Positions 1 to 10,831 of a stretch of 64,000 nt of DNA are shown here, one piece after another. The DNA is from Copromyces sp. CBS 386.78 (Eukaryota > Ascomycota > Sordariomycetes > Sordariales > Sordariaceae). The notes under the pieces were generated by a model that was not told the origin of the DNA, did no database searches, and saw nothing but the letters and a program-made list of their open reading frames with translations. The stretch covers positions 124,001-188,000 of the forward strand of contig MU839124.1 in NCBI GenBank assembly GCA_030685235.1, given 5' to 3'. Made by a program: the position numbers and the translations under genes. Within the stretch, counting starts at the first letter, position 1; the number at the start of each line of letters is the position of its first letter.

Positions 1-262
1 AGGAATCCGTTCACCATCTAGTTGAGGGGATCATCATGTTAGCCAAGAGCGCACGCTTCGCTGTCAACAGTGTCCAAGAAAGTTTACTTACCTCATCTTG
101 CCCAGGGCTGCGGTTGGTACTCCGGAAGCCACCAGCCACGGCATTGGGGCCTCTGTTGACGAGCCTGTCATGCTGGAGACTCTTGTCGTCTCCAACGTGC
201 TTGGTGAACTGGCTGAGCGGGTTGCCGGCCGTCGAGCACTCGGCTCCTCCCATAAAAGACAT
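1..262 (-). CDS. pex20: Peroxin-20-like protein, N-terminal part (runs off the window edge)
   Basis: Pex20 is the fungal co-receptor that works with Pex7 to import PTS2 proteins into peroxisomes and cycles through a conserved cysteine near its N-terminus. Exon 1 (262..92, 57 codons) starts MSFMGGAECSTAGNPL and continues with a QFTKH...DKSLQHDRL segment. This matches the family pattern of an early Cys (here Cys9), then NPL..F.KH and SLQ.DR. A canonical intron follows at 91..18, with donor GTAAGT, branch site GCTAAC and acceptor TAG. Exon 2 (17..1) continues in frame as MVNGFL before the sequence ends. A second in-frame ATG lies three codons downstream. The rest of the protein, including the WxxxF repeats and the Pex7-binding region, lies outside the window, so the call rests on 63 residues. 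No ATG occurs in frame in the leader between 263 and 547. Confidence 0.65.
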
Positions 263-1527
263 TTTGAAGATATTGGATATGGGAAGTTGTTTATAATAAT
301 GCGACAATGGTAATGTTTCGGCGAAGTTGACAAGCCGAGAACGGGAGACGAGATACGCGGCTCTTGACACTTCTTTGTAGGTGAAGTGGAGCGGAGATGC
401 GGTCGACTGTTGGGAAAGCAGCGGCTCGCGCAAGTTGTAGAGGCGGCTAGAAGTGGCGGTAGCTAGTCTTTTGCGCAACGGCAAGAAAGGATGACTTTTG
501 GGTTGAAAGAGGAAGAAAAACGTGGAAGCAATAGACAAGCCAGGCACGTGGGCTTGTGGAGTTAATTAGTGATCAAGCGGCGGTGTCCAGCTGAAGTTGT
601 TCCAAGTGGAATGAAAGAAGTTGACCGACTCCGAGGGATGTGGGTGGTGTGCTGTCTTGATGCACGCCCGATGGGTCCATGTGTGTGTGGATGGCAGCAG
701 CGTGGTTAGAAATCGGGCTCTGCATGCAACCTTGGGCGCCAAAAGCTCAGGGGCACGAGGGGGCACCACCTCGGGCTGTACGCCACCTGAACTGCTGGAA
801 ATGCCGAGGCAGCCAGCCAGCCATCCACTGCCCACCAACCGCGCACTTGTTCTCTTTGGGCTTGTTTGGCAGTTGCCGTGGAGTCTTTGTCAACCACACC
901 TCAGCCGAACCCCAGCCCGGCCCGGAACACCCCCGCCCCCGGACCCATCACTGATCCCTTCGTTCAAACGACAGCCGAGAACAATCGGACGACAGAGTGC
1001 GGCGGCGGAAGTCATGTTCACATGCCGGCAGCACGGCGAGCACGGTAACGCATATTGAAGATGCAAAGTGATGAAGAAAGGGCACGACGCATTCCAAGCA
1101 CTTTTTCACGTCACTCACACGGGATGCAGAGTGCATAAGAATGCAGAGAAAATGCACAGAAGATCACCCATCTCTATTCGTACATATGTACAGCTATATA
1201 CAACCAACAAAAATGGTGAACAAAAACAACTAGTCGCAGTAAGAAGAAAGAAGAGAAGATTTGTCGTACTTGTACAGGTATCATTGCAAGCAAAAAGGTC
1301 AGGATGATGTACGCAGAGTGATCGTACTACAAAGGCGCCACAACACCAATCCCACAGTTTCCCAATCCCAATGTGCCCCAGTTTTGGCAACATTTGTCAA
1401 GAAACACAACCGGCTTTTTTTTTTAAACCGAACTTGCCCAGTTTTGCCCTCCATTACATCCGTTTCCCATCCTCTTCACCCAGTCATGTCGTAACCATTG
1501 CATGCCCTCTAATTGCGGCTTGCTAGT
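263..1527. other. Intergenic: pex20 upstream region and 3' flank of the RRM gene
   Basis: No convincing gene was seen. The part up to about 550 is probably the pex20 leader and promoter. About 1100-1527 is probably the 3' UTR of the RRM gene, which ends at 1528 on the minus strand. Confidence 0.5.
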
Positions 1528-2654
1528 TTAGAACTCGGTGGACTCGCCCTGGTCGCGACGGTTGTAGTTGCGGTTGCCACCCTCGCGGTTGTAGCTGCGC
1601 TGGCCGCCCTCACGGTTGCCGTAGCTGCGGTTGCCACCATCACGGTTGCCGTAGCTGCGGTTGCCACCATCACGGTTACCGTAGCTGCCACCATCACGGT
1701 TACCGTAGCTGCGGCTACCACCATCACGGTTACCGTAGCTGCGGTTACCACCCTCGCGGTTACCACTCTCGCGGTTATACTCGCGGCGCTCGCCGTTGTT
1801 CTCACGGGGCTGACGAGGGACGGCGGGCTGGGCATAGTCGAGCTTGACAGCACGCTCGCCGAGCTGGACACCCTGGAGCTTCTCCAAGGCATTAACGGCA
1901 TGCTCGACATCGACAAAGTCGGCATGGGCAAAGCCACGGGGCCAGCCGGTAGCACGGTCAACGGCGACGCGGACGTCCTTGAGGCCGTCAATGCCGACAA
2001 AGATGTTGTTCAGCTCGGCATCGGTGGTCTCGTAGGGGATGTTGCCAATGAAAAGGCAGGAAGAAGGCTCGCCGACGGAAGCGCCACGAGTGGGCCTCTC
2101 CTTGCGGGGCTCGACGCTGATGCGGCGGCCGTGCCAGAAAGAGCCGTCGACCTGGGAGCAGGCCTCCTCGAGGGCCTCCTTGGTGGCGAAGGTAACGAAA
2201 CCGAAACTGTAGATGCAGTCTGTTAGCGGAATTCAACGTGTGATATGTGGAAAGGAATCTGAACTAACCCCTTGCTCAAACCGCGGGCATCCTTGGCAAG
2301 GAAAACGTCGGTGACATCGCCAAACTTCTCGAAAGCGCCCTTGAGATGCTCCTCAGTAGCATCGAAGACGATGTTGCGGACAAAAGCAGTGTGGCCAGTA
2401 CGGGCGTCCTTCTGGACGGCATCCTCCTCGGTAGCAGCGGGGGCAGTCTCGGTCTCGGTCTGCTCGGGCTGGAAAGTCTCCTCGGTGTTGAGGACACGGG
2501 GGGACTGGGAGAAGAAGCGGATAGCCTGGATTCTGCTGGAGACAAGAGCAGCGCGGGCAACGCTGGCGGAGAAAGACGCAGCAGGAGCCTGGGCAGTGAT
2601 GGCCCTCGAGGCAGAGAGGGCTTGTCTAAGGGCGGCGCGACGAATGGACTGCAT
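1528..2654 (-). CDS. Two-RRM RNA-binding protein with apparent mitochondrial presequence and N-R-G-Y-rich repeat tail
   Basis: Two exons (2654..2269 and 2206..1528) encode 354 residues. The intron at 2268..2207 has donor GTTAGT and acceptor CTACAG, and splicing rebuilds the RNP1 motif KGFGFVTF across the junction. Residues 1-55 are rich in Arg, Ala and Ser without acids and contain RFFSQS, a typical mitochondrial presequence and cleavage signature. Residues 56-85 are acidic. RRM1 spans about 88-163 (RNP2 FVRNIV at 91-96, RNP1 at 128-135) and RRM2 about 179-262 (RNP2 LFIGNI). The tail, about residues 275-350, consists of repeats around GNRSYGNRDG, an RGG/FUS-like low-complexity region. The two-RRM layout recalls Nsr1/Gar2 nucleolar proteins, but the presequence points to mitochondria; this is inferred. 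Start chosen as the first ATG, directly before the presequence. Confidence 0.85.
1540..1776 (-). repeat. Coding minisatellite with a 30-bp unit in the RRM gene
   Basis: The DNA encoding the repeat tail is itself a tandem repeat with a unit of about 30 bp, seen on the plus strand as recurrent CACGGTTRCCGTAGCTGCGG. Copies are partly degenerate, and at least one is shorter (SYGNRDGG without the preceding NR). Such arrays commonly vary in copy number between strains. Confidence 0.85.
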
Positions 2655-3274
2655 TTTGAAATATGGAGGCGAGGATGAATGGATGGATGGGCAAAAAAAG
2701 GGTTGTTGTGAAAAGAGGAATCGGAAGACAGGAAGTCGGGTGTTTTGAAAAAGTTCAGTCGACCTCTAGAGGCCCCGCGTTATAGAATCCGCCTCTATCA
2801 GAGAATTCACAGGGTTGAGGCGGGTACATAACCGATTGGACTAGCCGCCTTGGGAAAGGTCTGTTACGGATAAGCTTATCGGCGGCCATGTCTGACTCTG
2901 TCGGGTTGCATCACGCTCTGGGCAGGCAGGCTGTGCAGCAGGTCGGGGTCCAATGTCAACTTCACAACAAAACCACATTTCAAACTCAAAATCATGACGC
3001 TGATTTGTACAACGCGGACGTGAGATTTACGCTCTCTAACACCTTTAGATTTAACATCATTTCGGAGGTTCTAAGGCTCCTTCGTCAATTCACAGCACAC
3101 CTCCTAGAGCTGGCCCCATGTCCCCAATGTTCCGGTCTGTTCCCACCATCAGGTTCATCCAACCCGACCGCACGACCCTCGGTACCTGAGCGTCGTATCC
3201 GCCAAGCTCCAACTCGCCATCATCGCTTTCCAAGGGAATTCGACCGTCGAGCGACATCAAAACCACATCCATAT
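2655..3274. other. Intergenic, nothing recognised
   Basis: Promoter side of the RRM gene and 3' flank of the two-TM gene. No RNA gene or convincing ORF was seen. Confidence 0.4.
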
Positions 3275-4162
3275 CTACTTTCCGTCTTGGAAAACAGCTC
3301 GCAAGTCCTGCCTGTCGCTGGCGTTGCCAATGGTTGGCCTTCTCGACTTCCGCAAATGATGATGTCGATGAGATGTAGAGGCCGAACGGGGCCCGGCTGT
3401 CCCAGGACCCGAATCGACTGCTGAGTGGTTTCGATTTGACGCAGCCTTGTCGGACTCTGCGCTCCTGGGGATCGCAGTCAGGTTTCGGGGAGTTCCTGAC
3501 TGCTTGATGCTCGTACCTCCATCCAAGTCGACTGGATGAGATCTGAGGGGGTCGAATTCGAGGGATATGCCATGTCGCGAAGCTACGGGCTCCGGTTCCG
3601 TGATGACAATCTTGATGTTGTTTGCCTTCTCGAGATTACGACTTCGGCTTGTACCGGGCTTCCGTTCCTTCTCTTTCTCGGTCGTGTACTGCTCACTGCT
3701 ATGGTCCAGCAGTCCCTCCTCGTCCGCCGCATTTGCGGGTAGGATGGTGGTCGAAGAGGCCCAGAATGGGCCATTCCGATTTTTACGGAAGTCCTTCGCC
3801 GGTGCAAAACGCATGTTGGGGGATATGGTTTTGACTGACGGGGAGTAGGTATTGATGGTGTAGCTCGACGGACTCGATTGCCCATCCTCCCGATTTTCAA
3901 GATCGTGAAACTGACGAGCTTGACGTATCCTGCTGTACACGATATAGCAGATAGCTAGCAGGAATATTATCGATCCGGATATCGAAACGACAAGAGCTGG
4001 CCGTATAGGTCCCCGATGTTGGACAGAGTAGACGATCGAGAACACAATCAGCGAGGTTGTGAACGAAGCCAGGGAGATCAAAAGCACCACCTCAACGGTT
4101 GAGAAGGGGCGATGGCCGCCGATTTGTCGATATCCTTTTGCCGCGTATGGGATTCCGACCAT
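3275..4162 (-). CDS. Hypothetical membrane protein with two N-terminal TM segments
   Basis: A single exon of 295 codons starting MVGIPYAAKGYRQ. Two hydrophobic segments lie at about residues 25-46 (VVLLISLASFTTSLIVFSIV) and 56-78 (ALVVSISGSIIFLLAICYIV), followed by a basic stretch RIRQARQFH. The remaining ~210 residues are Ser, Arg and Pro rich and look disordered, ending in a His-rich patch (TSHRHHHLRKSRR). I recognise no domain. The long uninterrupted frame and the paired TM segments at the very start support a real gene. A further 3' exon cannot be excluded. Confidence 0.6.
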   Translation of the reverse strand: MVGIPYAAKGYRQIGGHRPFSTVEVVLLISLASFTTSLIVFSIVYSVQHRGPIRPALVVSISGSIIFLLAICYIVYSRIRQARQFHDLENREDGQSSPSSYTINTYSPSVKTISPNMRFAPAKDFRKNRNGPFWASSTTILPANAADEEGLLDHSSEQYTTEKEKERKPGTSRSRNLEKANNIKIVITEPEPVASRHGISLEFDPLRSHPVDLDGGTSIKQSGTPRNLTAIPRSAESDKAASNRNHSAVDSGPGTAGPRSASTSHRHHHLRKSRRPTIGNASDRQDLRAVFQDGK

Positions 4163-5584
4163 TGTGGAGGGGCATAGCAGAGACTGTGTTCATCTGGGAA
4201 ACGAGAGGTCGACTGTCGGGAATCAAACATTTCATTGTTGAGCGCCCGGAGTTAGGAGTTGTTATACACCCAAAACGGACATGCTCACCAGGCCTCCAAC
4301 AACCCGTGAGACTGTAAGACAGTACCATCGGGGTGGCATGGGGGTTTTACCTTCGGGTCAAGCGCGAGTGTGCTGCAGGAGTGATCATTCACCTTTCCCA
4401 CCGGATGAGAATGAGCAAGTGACAACAATGACGCAGAGCAACCACATGGACTATGTTGGTGCCATAGGGCTGGGTGGTTCTTTGTCATGGGACCAATGAG
4501 AAGTATCGCACGTGCCGCGGTGCTAACTGCGCCCCTTGGTTTGCGGTACACTCCCCGGGCTTAAGCGCGATCTTTTATACTTCAGCCTCATAACTCATAC
4601 CAATGCCAGTCCAGTAAAGGTCGTTGGGTTGGGGACGCCATGCTGCTGACGGGTTGCGTGCTCTTTCAAGAACGGATGGTTGGACATTATCACCCCTACT
4701 ACGAGCATTCACCACCACCTGTCTGGTTGGTTTGTTATTCCAGAAGTCTCCGGGAAAGGATCCAATAACGGACATTACCCATTTCGGGATTCCGCTTACA
4801 CACCTCCGAAAGGCAACGTCAAAGCTACTGCGGACCGCGCTCACGCTCCGGAAAGTCAGCACACCATAATCGTTTCGACCGTTTCATGTGCATTTTAGGG
4901 CTGTGTATAACCCCATGCCGCCTTAAAATAGCAGAATAAACCCGATGAGCTCATGAACACCTATCTCTGATACTTCTTGATTCGGTTTCGACCCGCATCA
5001 ATTCGGTAGTTGAGCATCCGGGCTACGCCATGTTACTCGGAGTGTATCTAAGCCTTGGGCTTATCTTACCATCTTCTGGGACATAATCAACCAAAGACTA
5101 CGCAGCATCGTCGGATGATCATCGCTTATTCGCTAAGAAAAGCTTCCCGGGAGGCCCTCCATCTCCGGAATTCGATCTTTCTCGCCAAACCAGTCCTTCT
5201 CCGGCTCGCAGACACACCCGACATCCGAGCCCCCACGGGCATTCATGGAGCCGGATCCGAGTTCACGAAAGGCCATCCAGATACCTCAACAACAATCAAC
5301 CAACAACTCGTCTTAGAACCTTCCGATCAATTCCAATCCCCCTCTTGTCATTGAGGGCATCTCCAACAGCATCAAACCCTAACCCTAGCTCCTCCCCTTT
5401 TCTCTTCTGTCTCCGTCCAGACGGAGTGCCAAGACAAACTATCGGCTCCGAAAGATCCACTCTCCACACTTGTTGGGCCGCGACTGCCCAGCTGAGCTGA
5501 GCTGTTGCGGACACGTTAGCAGGTACCATATAAGGAGAACACAATGAGCTTACTTACAACAAGTAAGCCAGCAAACCATCAAAA
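4163..5584. other. Intergenic between membrane protein and tRNA-Gly
   Basis: No gene was seen. A telomere-like CCCTAACCCTA motif sits at 5378-5388, about 200 bp upstream of the tRNA gene. Confidence 0.4.
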
Positions 5585-5656
5585 GCGCCAATGGTCTAGT
5601 GGTTAGGATTCAACCCTTCCAAGGTTGAGGGGGGGGTTCGATTCCCTCTTGGCGCA
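5585..5656 (+). tRNA. trnG-UCC: tRNA-Gly (anticodon UCC)
   Basis: This is a 72-nt intronless tRNA gene. The acceptor stem GCGCCAA (5585-5591) pairs with TTGGCGC (5649-5655), leaving A5656 as discriminator base. The A-box-like TGGTCTAGTGG lies in the D arm. The anticodon stem CAACC/GGTTG encloses the loop CTTCCAA, giving anticodon TCC, which reads GGA/GGG glycine codons. The T arm contains GGTTCGATTCC (B box). A run of seven T follows at 5659-5665 and would serve as the RNA polymerase III terminator. Confidence 0.95.
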
Positions 5657-5658
5657 AC

Positions 5659-5665
5659 TTTTTTT
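5659..5665 (+). terminator. Pol III oligo-T terminator of tRNA-Gly
   Basis: Seven consecutive T residues begin three bases after the tRNA discriminator base. Confidence 0.85.
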
Positions 5666-8600
5666 CTGCTTTTTGCTCTTGATGTTTGAACTGGTGATAT
5701 CCTCATTCGTTGCTGGTTTGGAGCTCTCCGTTTCTTTTCTTCGTCATTGCTTTTTGGAACCAGGGAGCTTGCTTATATTCCCCTTGCACTCAAGAAAAAT
5801 GTAGCCGGGAAGATACCGACGGCGAGTGTCATCGGAATCGGCTTGATGCGACGACGTTTATCTACCTCTACCTCCTGTGAGACAATTTTACAAGAATTTG
5901 AAAAACCAAGCGAAGTCGAGCTTCCTTCACCGCAAGAACATGCTTCTATGCGTCCTTTTTCTTCTTCGAGAACGCATCTGAATCCAAACGAACGCTGTTG
6001 CGAGCTTAGGTGCCCTAGGAAAATTCTGCAGAATTCCAAGCTTTGCTAGGTAGACAGAGACTACATTGCCAGGTGGATCAACTCATCTGGACACGTTTTT
6101 CTCGTGTGTTCTATGCTGTCTGGATGTATGTTCTGTCTTGCTGCTGCGAAGCGTCGAAGAAACATCATCGAAACTCTCCTGGCCAGGCGCTTATGCATGT
6201 TTCCTCCTCCCCACCAGACATGGTTCAGTCACGCAGAGACAATGACACGAGGTTATTAACCAGGTTATGCCTTGCAGCAAGCTGTTCTATGTGGTCAAGT
6301 TTCACTCCGCATTCGACATTTCCTGGTTTCCTAGTTCGAATCTCCGGCATCAAGCCCGGGGGCAATCTTCAACCAGGTCTAGCTTAGGTTCGGGATGTAT
6401 TCTTCTCTCTGTTTTCTCGCCACTCACAAAATTTTACGTCCGAGAGCAACATAGAAAGAAACAGGAACAGGAAGCGAGCGAAAGAAAGGCTCACATTATC
6501 GGAGTGAACATCGGGGTGTCGTGCACGAGCTGAACCTGGTCCAACAAAAGCACCAGCCGGTAACGGTAACGGCAACATCAACTACCTGTACAGAAGACAG
6601 GCACCCCTGTGTACCGTGGCCATGGTAACAGGAATGTTAGGAGCCAGCTACAATGTCACGGCGTCACGTCGTCTACGTCACAAAGAGTGCCTCGGCGCGT
6701 GTGGTTATCCGGTTGTGTGGTGTTGTTGTGGTTCAGTTGCCAGTTGTGAAGTCGGCTTCTGTTTTGTATCTGCTTACCTATGGGAGGAAAGGATGGTACT
6801 CAACATTGTTGAACAGAACATGAATGTCAAGTCAGGGCCAAGAGTGTAGGTAGGAACAGGGGCAAAACATGGACAGAGCCAGTAGACTGCACGTCGACAC
6901 TCGACCTGTCTCTTTTCTTGTTGAGAAATATTGCCGCCGAACTCAACCTCCTTGCTACTCGCGTACAACAGGTGACTCAAAGATCATACATGATGATCCA
7001 GAATCGGTATTACCAATCCACGACTGCTTCTCCTTTTCCTACTTCTGTATACCTATTCTTCTCCTGCTTTACGTCCTCCAACTGATACAACTGCAATATC
7101 CCGACGGGTGAAATGAACAGTGGGAACTGAGAAGTGATGGTACAACCGAGTGTCCCTAGAGGAGGTTATACAACTTCAGCTCCAATGGCAGGTGTGTAGT
7201 TAGCTACAACTGTCCCTCTACCACAAAACACAACTACAAAATCACAAAACAAAACACAAAAACACAGCAGGTCACATTCCGCACGCACCTGAAGAGTAAC
7301 AAGGGCACAGAGGGAACAGTGGGTGGGGAAACAGAGGAAAGGGGGGGCGAGGTAGGACACCATCAGCAACTTACACGTGGCGAAGGAGTAGCACTGCACT
7401 GCTTTGTCCTCCCGTCCATCATCAATCCCATTGCATTTGTGTTTCAGATACACTGCACAAGTGGCTTGGAAGAGGTAACCTGAGTTGAGACCGAGAGTTG
7501 CGACTCCACATGGAAAGTTCCGTGGGTGATCCTGGAGGTGGATGTCAGGTCGGCGCTTAGGAGGAGGTATCTCTAGATATGACGATACGTACGAGAAGAT
7601 GTGAGGGGCGGTGGGTAAGTTTCCTGCCCATTCGTGGTCCTGTAGTTTGAGTTCATTCTTCGTTCCAATATGCTGATGTTCATTTTGCACATCATGATTC
7701 ATCCTGACAGACTTCTCAAAAACCCATTATCGTTCTCCCATGCTTAGAGCTCCCGATTTCCTACCCCACGAGATGTCTTGAATGTATCCTACCTTACTTA
7801 CCCCTTACCTGACGCCAATGGGCTCACCGCATAACGACCGAGAAAACTGGAACAAAGATGCCACAACGTAACACGACGGCTATATCTATGAATGCATGTG
7901 TAGCACGCATGTGGTTTTCGCCCGAGTCTTATTGTTGCATGCAACTGAGTAGCGCGGTGTGACGCTGGTTGTGTCACCGTTGCTTTGCTTGCCCGCCTGG
8001 CCGCGACCAGGTTGTGATCCGAACGGTACACGTTGAGCTGGCGAGCTGTTGATGTTTGAACCCCAATGACTTTGGAACGGAGGAACTGTAACAGGACTGG
8101 GTTCTCTAAGACATCAACATTAACAAGAGAATTTACCAGTTGGAAGAGGGAAGAGGCACTCAGCTGTCACTGGTAGGAAATAATGCAAACCATTCTGACG
8201 AGGACACTCGAACTTCACTAACGCTTTGTCCCATCCTTTTCCAAATACTGTATTCGGATATGGCCCATGAAGCCTCAACGTCATAAAACATTCGTATCAT
8301 ACTAGAAGATAGGCCGATCCTCGGATTGAAGAAATCAAGAAAAGAAATGAAGCTGGACCAACTTCATATACACCTTCAACCAATGGGTAAGCCGTACACC
8401 CCTCTCACCAAGCTGGACCTTCAGCTTGAAGCTCTAGGTACTATCCGACCGACACATTTAATCGAATCCATCGCCAAGCCCATAGGTACGAATAAACGGG
8501 AGGCTGAAATCGCGGAGGATTGGAATCCTTCCACATCCCTCTCCCACCCGATCATCCTCTTTACTTTTCTTTTCCTTTTGAAACATACTTATGTTCCTGG

Positions 8601-10797
8601 TGCTAGATCACATCGGCCTTTTTATTTGCCACGAGGGTTTCAATGCTGCCGTTGTAGTGAAGGGCGAGCTACTTCTACGTAGACAGATGATGCAGTCCAG
8701 TTGACCTTGTGCGCAAGTCAAGTTTTGGAAACATAGATGAACCGCATGATTTGCTTTATGTCGGTGTGAGACAAATGTCGAGGCGTTCGTTTCTGTCTTG
8801 GTAGTGTTGGTAGCTGCTTAACCCGTTCCCAATGATTTTTGGGGAGGTTAGTTCGAAGACGTTTGGATGGGATGTTGTGAATGTGGATGAATTTTTGCCT
8901 CTGACAACGAGGTCGGATTTTGACAACACTTGTAAGCAGCAAGTTCAGGATGACAGCCGAAGAGTCATGTACTTCCATCACCACCACCGATAAAATCGTG
9001 TAAGTGAAGGACAGTGGAAACCCATTCTCACATCTAGAACAATCTCGGGAGTGGTTAGTTTATCGAAGGAATTCTAGGGCCATGGCCCTGAGGCTTAAGA
9101 AGAAAAGAATAGTTTAGTTTTATGGCGTTCCTTTTCGCTCGCTTTCGCCCCACCCGGGGGTGCCACGCCTGTGTCGCCTACGTAGCCTGCAAAAGGCGCT
9201 CATTCGGGACCCGGACGGATGATAGTTCGCTAGCTTCGCCGACTCGGGGACCTATTGTGTCCCTGGCCTATACTGGCCGCATCAGGCAAGTTCTAGGAAC
9301 TCTAGGCTCGACGTGGGGCGGGCTGCTGGAATCAACTGTTCGTGTGTGTCTTTTATGGTTTGACTCTGACAATCGCTGTCATTGCGATGAGTTGATAGGT
9401 ATGGTATATCACTACTCTTTTCTCATTGATCTTTGTGGGATTTCGCGTTCTCTCCGGCTATTCGAGCTTCAACTTTTCGAAGAGGGATCATCAACGTCTT
9501 GAAAACTGCGGAATGAGTTCCCCCCTGAGATAGTTCGAATAGTTGAAAAAGATGCTCAGTCCCAGTCAAGGGCCCCATGGAATGTCGGGAAGGGACCGTG
9601 ATATTGCCGTACTCCGGTTTGAGACATGGTTCAGAGACCACATGATCGGAGGGCATAAGGCTCGCGGTTCGCAAGCTAAACTATACGTAGCGTAGAGGTA
9701 GGGAGGAGACTCGGGGTCGTTAGCGGAATTCCATGTCTAGCTGTCGCCAAATGGAAAGCTTTCCACTTGGGCACCAATATTTTCCCCGTCATGGCATCTT
9801 GGCAGGGCCAGCAAGGTGTCTGGGTGTCTATCCGTACCCACAACCCACGGCTTTCACAAGGCCCAGGCCCGTCAAAGACCCAGGGATAGCCTCATGGCGT
9901 CTTGGAATTCGACTTTCCGCGGCTTCCAGAGGTCAAGATACACTGGAGAGTTTAGGTGCAGTGATTGCTGCTCTCTTGGCCGTCTCTGGTCTTGGAAGAA
10001 GTGTGACCCCACCCGACTTGTAGCAGAATCATATGCCAGCTCCATTTCCCATTTCCCATTTGTTGTGATCCGTCAGAGCCGCGGCCACTAAAACAGATAC
10101 GAGAAAAAAAAAGAGCTCGAAGAGGTAGATCGAGACGAAAATGTTGTTGGAGTGGGGGACCCATTGACCCATGTCCCGGGAGCGGCTAGAGGTATTCCGA
10201 GTTTACACAGTACGCTATAAAACCCGAGGAACGTAAGTATTATCACAGGCCTGACATGGTGGGATTTGAGAGCGCCCGGGGATGATCCAAGGGAAATCCG
10301 ATTCAGCGAAGTCAGGGGAACAAACCGCGAACAAGGGGACAAGGGCCCTGATGAACTGGGGTTCCGCTGCTAGCAAAAGCCCGGGTGGGAGATATTCTGG
10401 AGAGCGTGAGAGAAGGTACTGCGGTGGTGGGCGATAGACAGCGGGGAGGAAGAAGAAGATCTGCCAATATTTGCTAGTGGTAGCAAATTGGAATTTGACC
10501 GAGCGAAATTGGCTAGATAATTTATTGATGGATTGGATAAAGTTTCCGGTCTTCCGCCGATGGCTTCTGTAAGACTGCGATGGATGTCTACTATCATGGA
10601 CTCTCCCATGGGTAAATGGGCCCAGACATTAATGCACGGAACAGAAAGGCGCCAAGTCGGTCAATGGCTTGGACGGGAATGTGGCATTCGACAACGTCGG
10701 AGATGCTGCTGCTGCTGCTGCGGACAGGAAACTGCTATGTGCCATCAAGAAACAGAAAATCTCCTCGTGGCTCCCACTTGTCAGCGTTCTTCGGAGA

Positions 10798-10831
<34 letters not shown>

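Noticed and set aside
1513..2226. 237-codon plus-strand frame with Ala/Val/Thr repeats
   Set aside because: Antisense of the RRM gene's minisatellite region.
7166..7702. 178-codon minus-strand frame
   Set aside because: Cys/Phe/Val-rich second half, no domain, no splice context; looks like a chance open frame in intergenic DNA.
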